Origin: Phycisphaerales bacterium UBA3190
GTDB lineage: Bacteria > Planctomycetota > Phycisphaerae > Phycisphaerales > UBA1924
Assembly: GCA_002364005.1 (NCBI GenBank)
Contig: DEXG01000034.1
Coordinates: 14,484 to 78,483, forward strand
Direction of reading: 5' to 3'
Length of the DNA: 64,000 nucleotides
Shown piece after piece: positions 8,886 through 18,086 of this stretch; the stretch's first letter is position 1; every line of letters begins with the position of its first letter. A program made the position numbers and the translations under genes. The notes under the pieces are model-generated. The model saw only the letters and a program-made list of their open reading frames with translations. It was not told where the DNA came from and ran no database searches.

Positions 8886-10631
8886 ATGGCTCTTACCAGC
8901 GCTCTCTTTACCGGGCTCAGCGGGCTCAACGCTCAATCTGCAAGACTCGATGTCATCGGTAACAATGTCGCCAATGTCAACACCACCGCGTTCAAGAGTT
9001 CACGCATGCTCTTTGAATCGCTGTTCTCCCAGAACCTTGGCTTCGGTACCAGCCCCAGTGATATCCGGGGCGGTGTGAACCCCACGCAGATCGGGAACGG
9101 TGTGGGCATCGCCGGGATCCAGCGCGACTTTAGTGCTTCGAGTTTTAACGGCACGGGCGACCTGCGCGATCTGGCGATCGATGGCAGCGGGTTCTTCCTT
9201 GTCGAGAGTGGGGGCGCGAACTTCTACACGCGGGCCGGCGCGTTCCGCCCGGACTCGAACGACAATCTCTCGACCATCTCGGGCGAGAAGCTGCTGGGCT
9301 ATGCCGTCGACGATGATTTCAACATCCTGACGGGGCAGCTGGTACCCATCAACATCCCGGTGGGCAAGCAGTCGATCGCGGAGGCGACGAGCAACATCGC
9401 GCTGGTGGGGAACCTCAACAAAGACGGCGACCTCCCGACGCAGGGTTCCATCATCAATATCCTCGGCACCGCGACGGCGGGGCTCTCAACCACCGGCGGC
9501 GCGTTCATCGATTCGACCACGCTGCTGACCGCGGTCGAGGATCCGGACCTGCCCGGCTCGGGCACCTCGGCGTTCAGCGTCGGACAGACGATCAGTCTGC
9601 GTGGGACCAACGGCGCGTCGAGGGGCGGGACAGATCTGCCCGACGAGGAGCTGCTGATCGAGGCGGGGACCACGGTCCAGGACTTCATGGACTTCCTGGC
9701 GACCAGCATCGGGATCCAGTCCACAGGGAGTGCCAACCCCGATGGGAACACCCCGGGCGTCACGGTTGACAATACGACGGGCACCATCACCATCGTTGGG
9801 AACATCGGCGAGGTCAACGACCTCGACATCGCCAACGGGGACATCGAGCTGCTCGATACCGACGGCACATCCTTGGGTGCCCCGTTCGTCACCGACAAGA
9901 CCGCCTCGGCGGACGGCGAGAGCGTGCGGACCACGATCGTCGGGTACGACTCGCTCGGTGCGGAGGTCACCGCCAATATCACGATGGTGCTCGATTCGAC
10001 CCCCGACGCGGGTCCGGTCTGGCGATACTTTATCGATTCAGAGGACGACGCGGGTGAAGGGATGGCCCTGACCACCGGGACCCTGCAGTTCGACAACAAT
10101 GGTCAGCCCGACCCCGACAACGCGGAGATCTCGCTGACGATCGACCGCAGCGATAGCGGGGCCGACCCGCTGCTGAGCTGGACCATCCAGCTGCAATCGG
10201 ACCGGGGGACCACGACATCGTTGGCCGCCTCGCCCTCAAGCATGGTGGGGCTGACGATCGATGGTCTGCCGCCCGGGACACTCGAGTCGTTCGCCGCCGG
10301 TGAGGACGGCGTGATCTTCGGCCGCTTCTCCAATGGCGCGGTCAAGACGATGGGCCAGGTGGTGCTGGCGAACTTCACCAACCCGGCGGGGTTGATCGAT
10401 GAGGGCGGGAACCTGTTCTCGACGGGACCCAACTCGGGGCCCGCCTCGATCACGGCACCGGGGACCCTGGGAACGGGCGTGCTGGTCTCCGGCGCGTTGG
10501 AGCAGTCCAATGTCGACCTGGGCGAAGAGTTCACACAAATGATCCTGACCTCAACGGGCTACTCGGCATCCTCGCGTGTGATCCGGACCGCCGACGAGCT
10601 GATGCAGCAGCTGCTGGTCTTGGGCCGATAA
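8886..10631 (+). CDS. flgE: Flagellar hook protein FlgE
   Basis: The start is placed at ATG 8886, giving MALTSALFTGLSGLNAQ, the canonical rod/hook N-terminus, with GAAGGA eight bases upstream. A longer frame from 8811 would overlap the previous gene and add residues unlike FlgE. The 581-residue product has the N-terminal motif LDVIGNNVANVNTTAFK, large inserted surface domains, and the C-terminal helix SNVDLGEEFTQMILTSTGYSA followed by ADELMQQLLVL. FlgE polymerises into the hook. At 581 residues it is longer than the enterobacterial protein (about 400) because of middle-domain insertions. Confidence 0.96.
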   Translation: MALTSALFTGLSGLNAQSARLDVIGNNVANVNTTAFKSSRMLFESLFSQNLGFGTSPSDIRGGVNPTQIGNGVGIAGIQRDFSASSFNGTGDLRDLAIDGSGFFLVESGGANFYTRAGAFRPDSNDNLSTISGEKLLGYAVDDDFNILTGQLVPINIPVGKQSIAEATSNIALVGNLNKDGDLPTQGSIINILGTATAGLSTTGGAFIDSTTLLTAVEDPDLPGSGTSAFSVGQTISLRGTNGASRGGTDLPDEELLIEAGTTVQDFMDFLATSIGIQSTGSANPDGNTPGVTVDNTTGTITIVGNIGEVNDLDIANGDIELLDTDGTSLGAPFVTDKTASADGESVRTTIVGYDSLGAEVTANITMVLDSTPDAGPVWRYFIDSEDDAGEGMALTTGTLQFDNNGQPDPDNAEISLTIDRSDSGADPLLSWTIQLQSDRGTTTSLAASPSSMVGLTIDGLPPGTLESFAAGEDGVIFGRFSNGAVKTMGQVVLANFTNPAGLIDEGGNLFSTGPNSGPASITAPGTLGTGVLVSGALEQSNVDLGEEFTQMILTSTGYSASSRVIRTADELMQQLLVLGR

Positions 10632-10664
10632 TGTTGACGAACCCGAGGCGTTGAAGGAGCCCCG

Positions 10665-10862
10665 ATGATCTCTGTGACTCGACTCAACGGGCAGCAGTTC
10701 GTGCTCAATGCCGATCTGATCCGGACGATTGAGGAGAACCCGGACACGATCGTGACGCTGATCAGCGGCGAGCACCTCGTCGTGCGCGAGCCCAGCAAGG
10801 AGATCGTGCGACGGGTGATCGAGTACAATCGGCACCTGCGCCGGCTCAGCACCCCGGCCTGA
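10665..10862 (+). CDS. flbD: FlbD/SwrD-type flagellar protein
   Basis: This 65-residue protein (MISVTRLNGQQFVLNADLI, then IEENPDTIVTLISG and VREPSKEIVRRVIEY) matches the small FlbD/SwrD family encoded after flgE in many flagellar operons. In Bacillus SwrD raises motor torque, apparently through the stator. Its position directly before motA fits that role. An AAGGAG site precedes the ATG. Confidence 0.88.
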   Translation: MISVTRLNGQQFVLNADLIRTIEENPDTIVTLISGEHLVVREPSKEIVRRVIEYNRHLRRLSTPA

Positions 10863-11006
10863 GTTGTCAACTAGGTCTGATAATCGACGAAGCTCATTTG
10901 AATGAGACGAAACACCCCTTGTGCATCAAGCGTGGGGGGTGCGTTGTCGATAGCCACTCTGTGTGTCGGTCGCTCGGATGCTACTCCCGACACACGGAGG
11001 ATCCTG

Positions 11007-11786
11007 GTGGATATTGGTACCGTCATCGGACTTGTCGTCGCTTTCGTCTCGGTGGGCCTTGCCATCGTGCTTGGTGGCGATCCGCTTGCGCTGATTAACA
11101 TCCCCTCGCTGGTTGTTGTGGTTGGCGGTGCGATGGGTGCGGTGATCTGTGCCTTCCCGCTCGCCAGGATCACCAAGGCCCACAAGGTCATCATGAAATC
11201 GGTGTTCAACGAGGCCCCCGATGTCGAGGGTGTGATCCGTGAGCTGGTCAAGTTCGCCGAGATCGCCCGTCGCGAGGGCATCCTCAGTCTTGAGAACCAC
11301 ATCGGCGACATGAAAGAAGAGTTCGTCGTGCGGGGCATCAAGATGGCCGTCGACGGCACTGACCCCGAGCTGATCCGTGTGATCATGGAGACCGAGCTCG
11401 AGGGGATCATGGATCGCCACATCCAGGGCAAGATGATCCTCGATCAGTTCGCCAAGTACGCGCCCGCGTTCGGCATGATCGGGACGCTGATGGGCCTGAT
11501 CTTCATGCTCGGTTCGATGGACGACCCGTCATCGATCGGTCCCAGTATGGCCGTTGCGCTGATCACCACGCTGTACGGTGCGGTGATCGCCAATGTGTTT
11601 GCCGGGCCGCTGGCGGACAAGCTCTACCAGAACGACCAGTCCGAGGTGCTCATGAAGACCGTGATCATCGCGGGCGTCATGGCGATCCAGTCGGGCGACA
11701 ACCCCCGCGTGGTCGAGAGCAAGCTGCTGACCTACCTGCCCCCTTCCCAGCGTGACTCGTTCGGTGAAGAAGCCGAAGCCGCCTAA
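11007..11786 (+). CDS. motA: Flagellar stator protein MotA
   Basis: The start is put at GTG 11007 because GGAGG lies at 10996-11000 and the product then begins VDIGTVIGLVVAFVSVG, like other MotA proteins. An in-frame ATG at 10902 would add 35 residues with no family similarity. The 259-residue protein has four hydrophobic helices, the cytoplasmic loop with charged residues (VIRELVKFAEIARREGIL), and the conserved YAPAFGMIGTLMGLIFML segment. MotA forms the proton channel with MotB and pushes on FliG. Confidence 0.95.
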   Translation: MDIGTVIGLVVAFVSVGLAIVLGGDPLALINIPSLVVVVGGAMGAVICAFPLARITKAHKVIMKSVFNEAPDVEGVIRELVKFAEIARREGILSLENHIGDMKEEFVVRGIKMAVDGTDPELIRVIMETELEGIMDRHIQGKMILDQFAKYAPAFGMIGTLMGLIFMLGSMDDPSSIGPSMAVALITTLYGAVIANVFAGPLADKLYQNDQSEVLMKTVIIAGVMAIQSGDNPRVVESKLLTYLPPSQRDSFGEEAEAA

Positions 11787-11812
11787 CCGGTGAGCCAGAA
11801 TCGAGGTGTGCG

Positions 11813-12562
11813 ATGGGCAAGAAGAAAAAAGAAGCTCCGAAGGCCGAGATCCCCGAGTGGGTGCTCACATTCGGCGACATGATGTCGCTGCTGCTGTGCT
11901 TCTTTATTCTGCTGGCGGCATTCTCGGAGATCAAGAAGCCCCGTGAGTACAAAGAGCTGGTCGAATCGATCAACAGCGCGATGGGCGCCAACGGCGGGCT
12001 CGGGCTCGCGGCTTTGCTTGAGAGCGTCGACAACTCGATGGTGAGCTACCGCGATGAGCGTGCACGGCGTGACGACAATAAGCGAAACACGGATGAGGAT
12101 GTGAACCCCAGCGTTCCTGGGCGTGAGCCGCAGACCAGCATCGTTCAGGAGGGTGCCCGTCATGCTGTTGGGGCGAGCATCGAGTTTGAGCTGGGCAGCT
12201 GGGAGCTGAGCAAGCGTGCGCAGGACCTGATCCGGGATCAGATCGCCCCCAAAATCCGCGGGCTCAACTACATCTGCCCGGTGGTGGGGCACGCGTGGGG
12301 GACCGAAGAGAAACGCAACGGGCTGAGTTATGACGAGCTGGCCTACAGGCGTGCCCAGGCGGTAAAGGATTTCCTGGTCCGAGAAGGCGGCGTCGACCCG
12401 GCGATCTTGCGGGTTGAATCGGCAGGGATTACCGAACCTGCGTCGCTTGGTGGGGGCGGGAGCGAAGGCGCCAGCTCGAATCGCCGAGTTCAGGTATATC
12501 AGACCGGTCGTACGGTCGAGCAGACACACCCCGACCCGAACTTCACGGGCGCGGGCGGTTGA
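11813..12562 (+). CDS. motB: Flagellar stator protein MotB
   Basis: The 249-residue protein has a short basic N-terminus, a single membrane helix containing the proton-carrying Asp22 (WVLTFGDMMSLLLCFFILL), and a C-terminal OmpA-like peptidoglycan-binding domain (about 115-245) with LGSWELSKRAQDLI, ELAYRRAQAVKDFL and SSNRRVQVYQ. It anchors the stator to the cell wall. GAGGTG precedes the ATG and motA is 26 bases upstream. Presence of an OmpA-like wall-binding domain implies a peptidoglycan layer to bind, which is relevant for a planctomycete. Confidence 0.95.
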   Translation: MGKKKKEAPKAEIPEWVLTFGDMMSLLLCFFILLAAFSEIKKPREYKELVESINSAMGANGGLGLAALLESVDNSMVSYRDERARRDDNKRNTDEDVNPSVPGREPQTSIVQEGARHAVGASIEFELGSWELSKRAQDLIRDQIAPKIRGLNYICPVVGHAWGTEEKRNGLSYDELAYRRAQAVKDFLVREGGVDPAILRVESAGITEPASLGGGGSEGASSNRRVQVYQTGRTVEQTHPDPNFTGAGG

Positions 12563-12580
12563 ACCACGGGAGTACCCGGC

Positions 12581-13114
12581 ATGGCCGACGAAGAAACCAA
12601 TGTTGAATCAACCGAAGAGGGTGCTGCCAAGAAGGGCGGCGGACTCAAGACGATGCTCGTCGTCGCGGCGCTGATGATCGCTGAAGCTGGCGGCCTTTTC
12701 GTGCTTATCAAGGGCATGGGCGGTCCCGGTGCGGTCGAGGCGAGCGAGCTGGTCGGGCTTGAGGGCACGGGCGAGGAAGCCCCGGTCGAGATCATGCTCG
12801 TCGAGGATCGTTTCCAGAACATGCAGGCGGGGCGCGTCTGGGAATGGCGGACGCAGATCTATATGCGTGTGCGCCAGAAGAATGTCGAGGAGATCAATCG
12901 CATCATGGAGCGTGATGCGGCGAGCCTGAAAGAGGGGATCTCGATGATTTTCAGCCGAGCACAGGACCGCCACCTGCGCGAGCCGGGTCGTGAGACGATC
13001 ACGCGTCAGCTGACCTCGTATCTCAACGAGGTCTTTGGCCTCGATGCGGACGGGCTGCCTCGGATTGATCGGGTGATCATCCCCGAACTCAAGGGCTTCC
13101 CCGCGGACGCCTGA
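12581..13114 (+). CDS. fliL: Flagellar basal body protein FliL
   Basis: This 177-residue protein has an acidic cytoplasmic N-terminus, one membrane helix at about residues 24-44 (TMLVVAALMIAEAGGLFVLI), and a periplasmic domain with RMQ-type strands ending in ITRQLTSYLNEVFGLDADGLPRID. FliL forms rings around the stator and supports torque. A GGGAG site precedes the ATG. In most operons fliM follows directly; here a 168-base gap and then fliN follow. Confidence 0.88.
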   Translation: MADEETNVESTEEGAAKKGGGLKTMLVVAALMIAEAGGLFVLIKGMGGPGAVEASELVGLEGTGEEAPVEIMLVEDRFQNMQAGRVWEWRTQIYMRVRQKNVEEINRIMERDAASLKEGISMIFSRAQDRHLREPGRETITRQLTSYLNEVFGLDADGLPRIDRVIIPELKGFPADA

Positions 13115-13176
13115 CCCCACTCACGGATCCCCCAGCGAGCCATCATCAGCGCATGGATTGCGCGGAAGACACGATC

Positions 13177-13197
13177 TTGCGCGAGATGCGCAATTTG
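13177..13197 (+). terminator. Weak terminator-like hairpin between fliL and fliN
   Basis: TTGCGC (13177-13182) pairs perfectly with GCGCAA (13188-13193) around a five-base loop and is followed by TTTGT. The stem is short, so this may attenuate rather than stop transcription. It lies in the 168-base fliL-fliN gap, the largest break inside the flagellar operon, where fliM would be expected. Confidence 0.35.
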
Positions 13198-13282
13198 TGA
13201 ATGCTCACGCGCCCAGAGGCCGATAACCGGGTTACGAGCAATCGGAGAGATTGCATGCGCACACCCAAGGATTGGACCTGCG

Positions 13283-13777
13283 ATGCCCGACGAGCAAGAC
13301 ACCCCGACACCCGAACCCTCGCCCGAGGGCGTCAACGAATCGCCGGAGACGCAAGGTGATGCGGCCCAAGAGGATACGGCGCAGCCCGGCGACGATGCCG
13401 AGGCCATCGAGGCCGCTAAAGCCGCGGTGAGCGAGGTTCAGGAAGTTGCCGACTCGGTTCAAGGATCGGGTGATACCCAGCCCTTTGCCGCCCCTGAACT
13501 GAACAGCGCGTCTGATGCGCGCAGCCAGAACCATGTCGATCTGCTCTCGGATGTCCATATGGATGTCCGCATTGAGCTGGGGCGCACCCGCATGTTTGTA
13601 GAAGATGTGCTGCGGCTCGGCGACGGGGCGGTGGTCGAACTCGACAAGCTTGCCGGCGACCCGGTTGATGTGTTCGTGAACGATCGTCGTGTCGCCCGTG
13701 GCGAGGTGCTGGTGCTCAACGACATGTTCTGTGTCCGCATCAGCGAGATCATGGACATCACCCAGAACGACGACTGA
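13283..13777 (+). CDS. fliN: Flagellar motor switch protein FliN with long acidic N-terminus
   Basis: Of 164 residues, about the last 75 form the SpoA (C-ring surface) domain: LLSDVHMDVRIELGRTRMF, LRLGDGAVVELDKLAGDPV and DVFVNDRRVARGEVLVL. The first 75-80 residues are Asp/Glu/Pro/Ala-rich and probably disordered. FliN forms the base of the C-ring with FliM and binds FliH. No fliM gene lies beside it. The domain call is firm. Confidence 0.93.
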   Translation: MPDEQDTPTPEPSPEGVNESPETQGDAAQEDTAQPGDDAEAIEAAKAAVSEVQEVADSVQGSGDTQPFAAPELNSASDARSQNHVDLLSDVHMDVRIELGRTRMFVEDVLRLGDGAVVELDKLAGDPVDVFVNDRRVARGEVLVLNDMFCVRISEIMDITQNDD

Positions 13778-13836
13778 CCGATTTCAGACAATCCAGATGA
13801 GCGGGGGACCCGCTCAGCACCAGCCAGGATGGCGAC

Positions 13837-14844
13837 ATGCACCACCGATACATTGCTTTTCTCTTCGCATTGATGCTCACCTGTGTGCCCGCGGCACATG
13901 CGCAGCTGGGGCCACGCCCCAATGAGATCCCCGTCTCGGGCACCCAAGGACAAGGCGGCCTCCAGCCCCAATCGGCGTTGATCGAAGCCGTGGACGAGGA
14001 GTCCAAGAGTGCCCAGGCCCGGCCGGCGATCGATGCGTTGCTGATCGCCCGGGCTCGTGGCGATGAGCAGGTTGCCAGCACCGAGCCGGCCATGGATACG
14101 ACCACGCCGGTCTCGCATTCGCTGCAAGACGATCTGCGTGCGAGCGAGACCTTGCCGCCGCTTGAGCAGGGCCAGCCCGAGCGGCTGATCGGTGCGTCAG
14201 AGGCCCAGCAGGAATCCAGTGGTTTCGGATCGATCGATAAGGGCTGGGTGCAGACCGCTGCCGCATTGAGTGGTGTGCTGCTGCTGATCATGGGGCTCAG
14301 CCAGCTGTTCAAGCGACTGGCACGCTCGCAGGGCGGGCTTGTGGGTCAGATCGGCGCTGGCGGCAGCGCCCCAACGGGGATCCTCGAGGTCATCGGTCGC
14401 TACCCGCTGGGCACGGGCATGACGCTGGTGGTGCTCAAGTTCGATCGGCGGGTGCTGCTGGTGGCCAACAGCGGCGCGACCCGGGGCAAGCACGCACGCG
14501 GTGCAACGATGCAAACACTGTGTGAACTGAGCGATCCCGAAGATGTCGCGTCGATCCTGCTCAAGGCCCGCAGCGCCAGCGGCGAGTCGATCGCCCAGTC
14601 GTTCGAGCGTGCGTTGCAGGATGCGGATGATCTCACCGATGAATCAATCTACGGCTACGACGAGCCCGTGCGTCCCGCGGCACAGGTCCATCTTCCCAAG
14701 CAACAGCATGCTCCTGTTCGAACGATCACCAGCGACGAGGGCGATCGTGCCGAGTTGTGGTCCACGGGCGCAACCGGTCAGGCGGCGGCGGGTGTGCTTC
14801 GGAAGCGTCTGGCGACCATGCGTCGGGAGCAGCGGGACACATGA
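13837..14844 (+). CDS. fliO: Flagellar biosynthesis protein FliO
   Basis: This 335-residue protein begins with a cleavable-looking signal (MHHRYIAFLFALMLTCVPAAHA). It then has a ~115-residue low-complexity periplasmic stretch, one membrane helix from about residue 138 to 160 (VQTAAALSGVLLLIMGLSQL), and a cytoplasmic FliO domain (GILEVIGRYPLGTGMTLVVL, RVLLVANSGA, then LCELSDPEDVASILLKA). FliO helps assemble FliP into the export gate. It is much longer than the enterobacterial FliO (about 120) because of the N-terminal and C-terminal extensions. The stop overlaps the fliP start (ATGA). Confidence 0.88.
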   Translation: MHHRYIAFLFALMLTCVPAAHAQLGPRPNEIPVSGTQGQGGLQPQSALIEAVDEESKSAQARPAIDALLIARARGDEQVASTEPAMDTTTPVSHSLQDDLRASETLPPLEQGQPERLIGASEAQQESSGFGSIDKGWVQTAAALSGVLLLIMGLSQLFKRLARSQGGLVGQIGAGGSAPTGILEVIGRYPLGTGMTLVVLKFDRRVLLVANSGATRGKHARGATMQTLCELSDPEDVASILLKARSASGESIAQSFERALQDADDLTDESIYGYDEPVRPAAQVHLPKQQHAPVRTITSDEGDRAELWSTGATGQAAAGVLRKRLATMRREQRDT

Positions 14845-15887
14845 TCCGATTCGCTCGCGTCATCATGGCCATGTTCGCACTGCTGGTTCTCTCCAGCAGC
14901 GTTGATGCGCAGGGGTTCGGCCCGCAGGCGCCGACCGTGACGCCTCCGCCGATGCCCAGCACGACGGTCAGTGAACCGATGACTTCGATCAACGAGTTCA
15001 ACCCGTTGAGTGTGCTCGACGATGCGGGCAGCCTGATCAATGGTGCCAACAACATGGGCGGGGCAATCAACGGCAACAGCGGCGGGGGAAGCTCCGAGGG
15101 GGGCATCTCGGTTGCGCTGAACATCATGCTGCTGCTGACGGTGATTTCCCTCGTCCCGTCGATCATGCTGATGACAACCAGCTTTGTGCGCATCATGGTG
15201 GTGCTCGCGTTGCTGCGTCAGGCCTTGGGTACACAGTCATTGCCGCCGGCGCAGGTGATTACGGGGCTGGCCCTGTTCATGACCGCGCTGGTGATGAAAC
15301 CCACGATCGATCGAATCTGGGACGAGGCGGTTGTGCCCTATCAGAGTGGTGAGATCAGCGATGTCGATGTGCTTTGGGATCGTGCATCGAACCCGATGCG
15401 TGACTTCATGTTCGATCAGATCGAGGCGACCGACAACTGGTCGAGTCTGTACATGGTGCTCAACTACCAGGGCGTGGACACGAGCGAGCCCGAGACCATC
15501 AAGCGGGCCGATGTCTCAACGCTCTCGCTTGTGCCGGCCTACATGCTCAGCGAGCTGAAGGTCTCGTTCTTGATGGGGTTCCGGGTCTACCTGCCGTTCC
15601 TGGTGATCGACATGGTGATCGCGTCGCTGCTGATCTCGATGAGCATGATGATGCTACCCCCGGTGCTGATCTCGCTGCCGTTCAAGCTGATGCTGTTTGT
15701 CATGGTGGACGGCTGGTCACTGATCGTTGGCTCACTGCTCGAGAGCTTTGTCCAAGAGGGTGATTCGGTCCGCGCCAGCGCTTCGACAGCGATGATGCTG
15801 CCGCTCTTGTTGTGTGTGTATATCAAGAAATCCGGGCCTGAGCTGCTCGTGCCAGAAACGGAACCGCGAAGGGGATTGTTGCGATGA
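14841..15887 (+). CDS. fliP: Flagellar export gate protein FliP
   Basis: The start is at ATG 14841, inside an ATGA overlap with fliO, and gives MIRFARVIMAMFALLVLSSS, a signal peptide as in other FliP proteins. The 348-residue product has the family core: TVISLVPSIMLMTTSFVRI, VVLALLRQALGTQSLPPAQV, then AYMLSELKVSFLMGFRVYL and MMMLPPVLISLPFKLMLFV. FliP5FliQ4FliR1 forms the export channel. The gene is intact; a Gly/Asn-rich insert precedes the first core helix. Confidence 0.96.
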   Translation: MIRFARVIMAMFALLVLSSSVDAQGFGPQAPTVTPPPMPSTTVSEPMTSINEFNPLSVLDDAGSLINGANNMGGAINGNSGGGSSEGGISVALNIMLLLTVISLVPSIMLMTTSFVRIMVVLALLRQALGTQSLPPAQVITGLALFMTALVMKPTIDRIWDEAVVPYQSGEISDVDVLWDRASNPMRDFMFDQIEATDNWSSLYMVLNYQGVDTSEPETIKRADVSTLSLVPAYMLSELKVSFLMGFRVYLPFLVIDMVIASLLISMSMMMLPPVLISLPFKLMLFVMVDGWSLIVGSLLESFVQEGDSVRASASTAMMLPLLLCVYIKKSGPELLVPETEPRRGLLR

Positions 15888-16144
15888 TTTTGTATGACGA
15901 GAACTCGGTCGAACTGATCCGGCAGACACTGATGGTCACGCTGAAGATCGCTGTGCCGCTGCTGACGGCGGGGATGATCATCGGTCTGCTTATCAGTCTG
16001 GTGCAGTCGATCACTTCGATCCAGGACCAGACGCTGACCTTTGTGCCAAAGATCGTTGGTGTGATCCTGATCGCCATCCTGCTGCTGCCGTGGATCATCG
16101 GCAGCATCCTCGTCTTTACCGCCGAGATGCTGCAGCTCTTCTGA
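15884..16144 (+). CDS. fliQ: Flagellar export gate protein FliQ
   Basis: This 86-residue protein has two membrane helices and the FliQ pattern VELIRQTLMVTLKIAVPLL and SLVQSITSIQDQTLTFVPK. Its ATG overlaps the fliP stop (ATGA). FliQ packs around FliP/FliR in the export gate. Length and sequence are typical. Confidence 0.96.
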   Translation: MILYDENSVELIRQTLMVTLKIAVPLLTAGMIIGLLISLVQSITSIQDQTLTFVPKIVGVILIAILLLPWIIGSILVFTAEMLQLF

Positions 16145-16160
16145 TTGCCCGAGGAGCGGC

Positions 16161-16955
16161 ATGCCCGATCTCACGCCCATCCTGGCACACTCGATCCCGT
16201 TCATGCTGGTGCTGACCCGCATTACGGGACTGTTTCTGTTTACGCCGCTGCTCACGAGTGGGAGCGTGCCGACGAGTTTTAAGGTCTTGCTCGCCTTCAC
16301 CTTCACGATCGCGATTTACCCGTTCGTGCCCGTGGGGACGATCCCGGAGGTCTTCACGCTCGCCCAACTGGTGCCACTGCTCTTTTCAGAGCTGCTGATC
16401 GGGACCGTCATGGGGCTGATCATGGGGATCCCGATGATCGCGCTGCAGATGGGCGGCTACATCATGGGGTACCAGATGGGGCTCTCGCTGGCCGAATCGT
16501 TCAATCCCGAGCTGGACACGAACTCGAGCGTGATCGGGCAGCTGCTGTTCTACCTGAGCATCTTTATATATATCGGCGTGGGTGGGTTCGAGATCATCTT
16601 CGTGACCCTCGCGGATTCGTTCGTGACCATCAGTTCCGGGAGCTTCGGCACCGCCGACACCCCGCTGAACCTGCTGCTCGATGTGATCAACGCGGGCTTT
16701 GAGCTGGCGCTGCGTGTCGCCTCGCCGATTCTGGGTGTGATTTCCATGCTGCTGATCGCTATGGGCTTCATCATGAAGACGATGCCTCAGATCAACATCA
16801 TGAGCGTGGGCTTCTCGATTCAGATTGTCACGGGCATGACGATCCTGATGCTGATGATCGGGATCATCGGGACGGTCGCGGGCGACGAGGTTGTTCGCGT
16901 GCTCACCCTGCTGCAGGATTGGGTCTGGAGCTTCGGGGGCGCATCGCATGGATGA
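16161..16955 (+). CDS. fliR: Flagellar export gate protein FliR
   Basis: This 264-residue, multi-helix membrane protein (RITGLFLFTPLLTSGSVPTS, GGYIMGYQMGLSLAESFNP, MKTMPQINIMSVGFSIQIV) matches FliR throughout. FliR plugs and completes the FliPQ channel and contacts FlhB. GAGGAG precedes the ATG. The 3' end overlaps the flhB start by eight bases. Confidence 0.95.
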   Translation: MPDLTPILAHSIPFMLVLTRITGLFLFTPLLTSGSVPTSFKVLLAFTFTIAIYPFVPVGTIPEVFTLAQLVPLLFSELLIGTVMGLIMGIPMIALQMGGYIMGYQMGLSLAESFNPELDTNSSVIGQLLFYLSIFIYIGVGGFEIIFVTLADSFVTISSGSFGTADTPLNLLLDVINAGFELALRVASPILGVISMLLIAMGFIMKTMPQINIMSVGFSIQIVTGMTILMLMIGIIGTVAGDEVVRVLTLLQDWVWSFGGASHG

Positions 16956-18057
16956 TCTGGGCGAACGCACCGAAGAACCAACCGCACGCAAGCTCAGCGA
17001 CGCGCGGAAGAAGGGGCAGGTCGCCCGGAGCCAGGACCTCTCGGGCGCGATCTCGCTCCTGGGTGTGCTGGTGATCTTCCTGGCCTTCGGGTCGACGATC
17101 GCGGCGATGTTCGCACGCATCACGCGCCGTTCGCTCGAGGGGAGTTTCGCGGCGGACATCCGCTCGACCGAGACGATCGCTGCTTCCGCCAAGGTCATCG
17201 CGTACGAAGCGATGGTCGTGGTCGTTCCCGTCATGGTGCTGGCGGCGATCGTCGCGTACATCGGGGGATTCGTGCAGGTGGGCTGGCTGATCTCGGGCGA
17301 GGCGGTTCGTCCCAAGCTCAGCAAGCTCTCTCCGCTGGCGGGTCTAAAGCGGATCATGGGCGTCCGGGCGTTGATGAAGACCGTGGTCAACTCGATGAAG
17401 CTCACGGTGATGGTGGTCGTCTCGACGCTGTTCATTCTGTCGAATCTCGATGCCATCGCGGCGATGCCCCGCTTGAAGCCGCTGATGGCGTTGACCAACG
17501 CGCTCAAGCTGATTTACACGCTGGCGATCATCCTGGTGATCCTGCTGATCTTCATCGCGATCATCGACTTTGTCTATCAGAAGTGGCAGCACACCAAGGA
17601 CCTGCGCATGAGCAAGCAGGAGGTCAAGGATGAGCGGAAGACGATGGAGGGCGACCCGCTGATCAAGGGCAAGCGACGCCAGATGGCTCGTGAGATCGCG
17701 ATGCAGCAGATCGGCAAGTCGGTCCCCGAGGCCGATGTGATCGTGACGAACCCCACGCATTTCTCCGTCGCGATCCGCTACGACCCCGAGAAGATGGGGG
17801 CACCGCGTGTGACGGCCAAAGGGGCCGACCTGATCGCGCTGCGCATCAGGCAGATCGCGCGTCAGAACGAGGTCCCGATCGTTGAGCGCCCGCCCCTGGC
17901 CCGAGCCCTCTACTGGGCGGTCGATGTCGGGCAGGAGGTCCCCATCGAGCAGTACGAGGCGGTCGCCGAGCTGCTTGCCTATGTCTACCGCATCGATACG
18001 CGCGCCGAAGCAAAGTTCAAGCGTCAGACACGGGCGAGAGAACCGCTCGGCGTGTAG
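16948..18057 (+). CDS. flhB: Flagellar export switch protein FlhB
   Basis: The start at ATG 16948 gives the canonical ERTEEPTARKLSDARKKGQV N-terminus; frames further upstream are inside fliR. The 369-residue protein has four membrane helices and a cytoplasmic domain with the autocleavage motif NPTH at residues 268-271 (IVTNPTHFSVAIRYD), so the FliK-controlled substrate-specificity switch should be functional. Downstream sequence (RQIARQNEVPIVERPPLARA) is typical. It is the partner of FlhA, encoded next. Confidence 0.97.
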   Translation: MDDLGERTEEPTARKLSDARKKGQVARSQDLSGAISLLGVLVIFLAFGSTIAAMFARITRRSLEGSFAADIRSTETIAASAKVIAYEAMVVVVPVMVLAAIVAYIGGFVQVGWLISGEAVRPKLSKLSPLAGLKRIMGVRALMKTVVNSMKLTVMVVVSTLFILSNLDAIAAMPRLKPLMALTNALKLIYTLAIILVILLIFIAIIDFVYQKWQHTKDLRMSKQEVKDERKTMEGDPLIKGKRRQMAREIAMQQIGKSVPEADVIVTNPTHFSVAIRYDPEKMGAPRVTAKGADLIALRIRQIARQNEVPIVERPPLARALYWAVDVGQEVPIEQYEAVAELLAYVYRIDTRAEAKFKRQTRAREPLGV

Positions 18058-18086
18058 ACTGTTGACGACGACAGGATGTCGTCTTG

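Noticed and set aside
10864..10884. TTGTCA and GATAAT as a promoter before motA
   Set aside because: The hexamers are only nine bases apart; the AGTTGTCAACT palindrome is short and may be chance.
13219..13226. GCCGATAA, a perfect sigma-28 -10 box, upstream of fliN
   Set aside because: No TAAA-type -35 box lies at the required distance, and one or two such octamers are expected by chance in 64 kb.
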